Positions 4,426 through 5,347 of a stretch of DNA of 5,347 nucleotides are shown here, piece after piece. This stretch comes from Acidobacteriota bacterium (GTDB lineage: Bacteria; Acidobacteriota; Vicinamibacteria; Vicinamibacterales; Vicinamibacteraceae): the NCBI GenBank assembly GCA_013695405.1, contig JACDAO010000400.1:1-5347 (forward strand), given 5' to 3'. Within the stretch, counting starts at the first letter, position 1; each line of letters begins with the position of its first letter. The notes below the pieces were generated by a model, which searched no databases, was not told the DNA's origin, and saw only the letters and a list, made by a program, of their open reading frames with translations. A program made the translations under genes and the position numbers.

Positions 4426-5347
4426 GGCTGTCGCTCCGCCGGGCTCGGCACGTCGAAGATCTGCACGGCACTCGAGGCAAACACGCCGGGCACGTACATC
4501 GGGACCACCTGGGCCGGCATCGCGCGGAACAGACCGGGCGTGGTCACTCGCAGCAGGTACGCGAATTCGGCTCGCTGCTCGAGCGCCTCGAGGAATATCG
4601 CGACGCGGTCGTCGCGGTATTCGCGATGGCTGCCAAAGGTCCAATCCGGCGGGCGGGCCAGGTCGAGCGTGTCGGGACGGCTCACCGCCTCGCTGCCGGC
4701 CGGGATCGGATCCTCGATCATCAGGTAGCGCCAGTCGCTCGACCCGGCGACCACCAGCCGCACCAACACCAACGCGCCGGGCGCGGCCGTGCCGCTGAAC
4801 GGGCGCTCTTCGTACACGGTGCGGGTGCCCTTCGTGACCGGTGTCAGCGAGAAATACTTGCGACTCAGCGCGAGCGAGCGCGAACCGGAGCGCGCCAGGC
4901 CCTCGCTGGTGTCGTAGTAGCGCGCTGCCGCGGTCCAGTAGACCGGACCACCGCTGCTGCTGATTGACACCGGTGTCGTGCCAGCGGCAGCCGGAAGCGT
5001 CACGACGGCCGGGAAGGCGCGGGTCCAGTCGGCCGGCGTGAAGGTCACCTGTTCCGAGCGACCGGCCGCAGTCACCGTCACCGTGACGGTTGCCGGCTGC
5101 TCCTTGCGCCCCTTCATCGTCGCGAGCAATCCGTACAGGGCCATCGCCGACTGCTTGGTGCTCGCCCAGGTCATGCCGCTCTGCCGGTTGGCCAGCAGCC
5201 AGCGGACGGCCGGGTCGATCAGCGGGTCGGTCGGCCGTACGCTGGCGAGGGCCTGGACGACCGCGGCGGTGGCATCGGCGGTGGCATCGCCCCAGTCGCC
5301 GAGGAGCGGGTCGCCGTCGCTGGGCCACCACGCAAGATCGCCCCGGG
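4422..5347 (-). CDS. Alpha-2-macroglobulin-like protein, C-terminal 307 residues, 5' end cut by the window
   Basis: The frame enters from the right edge and stops at the TGA at 4424-4422. Counting from the first full codon at 5345, residues 20-80 match the end of the helical thioester domain (DATADATAAVVQAL, then DPAVRWLLANRQSGMTWAST, then KQSAMALYGLLA). Residues 85-175 look like beta-sandwich macroglobulin domains. Residues 180-300 match the final domain: PGALVLVRLVV, then YLMIEDPIPAGSEAV, EYRDDRVAIFLEAL, and FAYLLRVTTPGLF followed by AMPAQVVPMYVPGVF. In bacteria such proteins are large periplasmic or lipoprotein protease traps; many carry a thioester (CxEQ) that would lie upstream, outside the window, so its presence here cannot be judged. 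The ATG at 5174 is internal, not a start. Many bacterial homologues pair with the penicillin-binding protein PBP1C; here the next gene is a multi-pass membrane protein instead. Confidence 0.9.
   Translation of the reverse strand, partial: RGDLAWWPSDGDPLLGDWGDATADATAAVVQALASVRPTDPLIDPAVRWLLANRQSGMTWASTKQSAMALYGLLATMKGRKEQPATVTVTVTAAGRSEQVTFTPADWTRAFPAVVTLPAAAGTTPVSISSSGGPVYWTAAARYYDTSEGLARSGSRSLALSRKYFSLTPVTKGTRTVYEERPFSGTAAPGALVLVRLVVAGSSDWRYLMIEDPIPAGSEAVSRPDTLDLARPPDWTFGSHREYRDDRVAIFLEALEQRAEFAYLLRVTTPGLFRAMPAQVVPMYVPGVFASSAVQIFDVPSPAERQP

Noticed and set aside
4185..4967. A 260-codon plus-strand frame across the membrane-protein and macroglobulin genes
   Set aside because: Basic, low-complexity translation spanning two well-supported minus-strand genes; an antisense shadow.
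4426..5331. Upstream extension of the membrane-protein frame, giving a 573-residue reading frame
   Set aside because: It overlaps the alpha-2-macroglobulin gene in another frame of the same strand, its translation is Arg/Pro/Gly-rich without family features, and a coupled ATG with a Shine-Dalgarno site exists at 4425.

Overview
The window is GC-rich bacterial chromosome, densely coded on both strands. There are seven genes, two of them cut by the window edges, in two groups that converge near position 2411. No tRNA, rRNA, CRISPR array, insertion sequence or phage gene is visible. The high GC, the GTG start, the bacterial alpha-2-macroglobulin, the DUF4252 protein behind an ECF sigma factor and the SpoIID-type protein in a non-sporulation setting would fit an acidobacterium of the Vicinamibacteria type. 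That is inference from gene content, not a proven assignment.

Plus strand, 1-2410. The window opens inside a gene whose visible part joins the C-terminal part of a SpoIID/LytB-like domain to a zinc metallopeptidase domain (HEFVH plus a downstream EGLAHW glutamate). A GC-rich stem followed by a short T-rich run overlaps its stop codon and could be a weak terminator. After a 75-bp gap comes a three-gene unit joined by 4-bp start/stop overlaps (ATGA, then GTGA): an ECF sigma factor, a small single-pass membrane protein with a basic cytoplasmic N-terminus in the usual anti-sigma position, and an exported DUF4252 protein. I infer that the membrane protein controls the sigma factor and that the DUF4252 protein is an envelope partner or output.

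Minus strand, 5347-2412. Four genes read leftward, every junction overlapping by 4 or 7 bp: the C-terminal 307 residues of an alpha-2-macroglobulin-like protein, a membrane protein with about six TM segments, a small exported protein I do not recognise, and an exported SGNH/GDSL hydrolase with all catalytic blocks and a twin-arginine-like signal. The tight coupling suggests one envelope-directed expression unit whose promoter lies beyond the right edge.

The two units meet tail to tail with one base between their stop codons and no obvious intrinsic terminator. The most interesting points are the SpoIID-peptidase fusion, the possible anti-sigma factor without a zinc motif, and the unusual partners of the alpha-2-macroglobulin.
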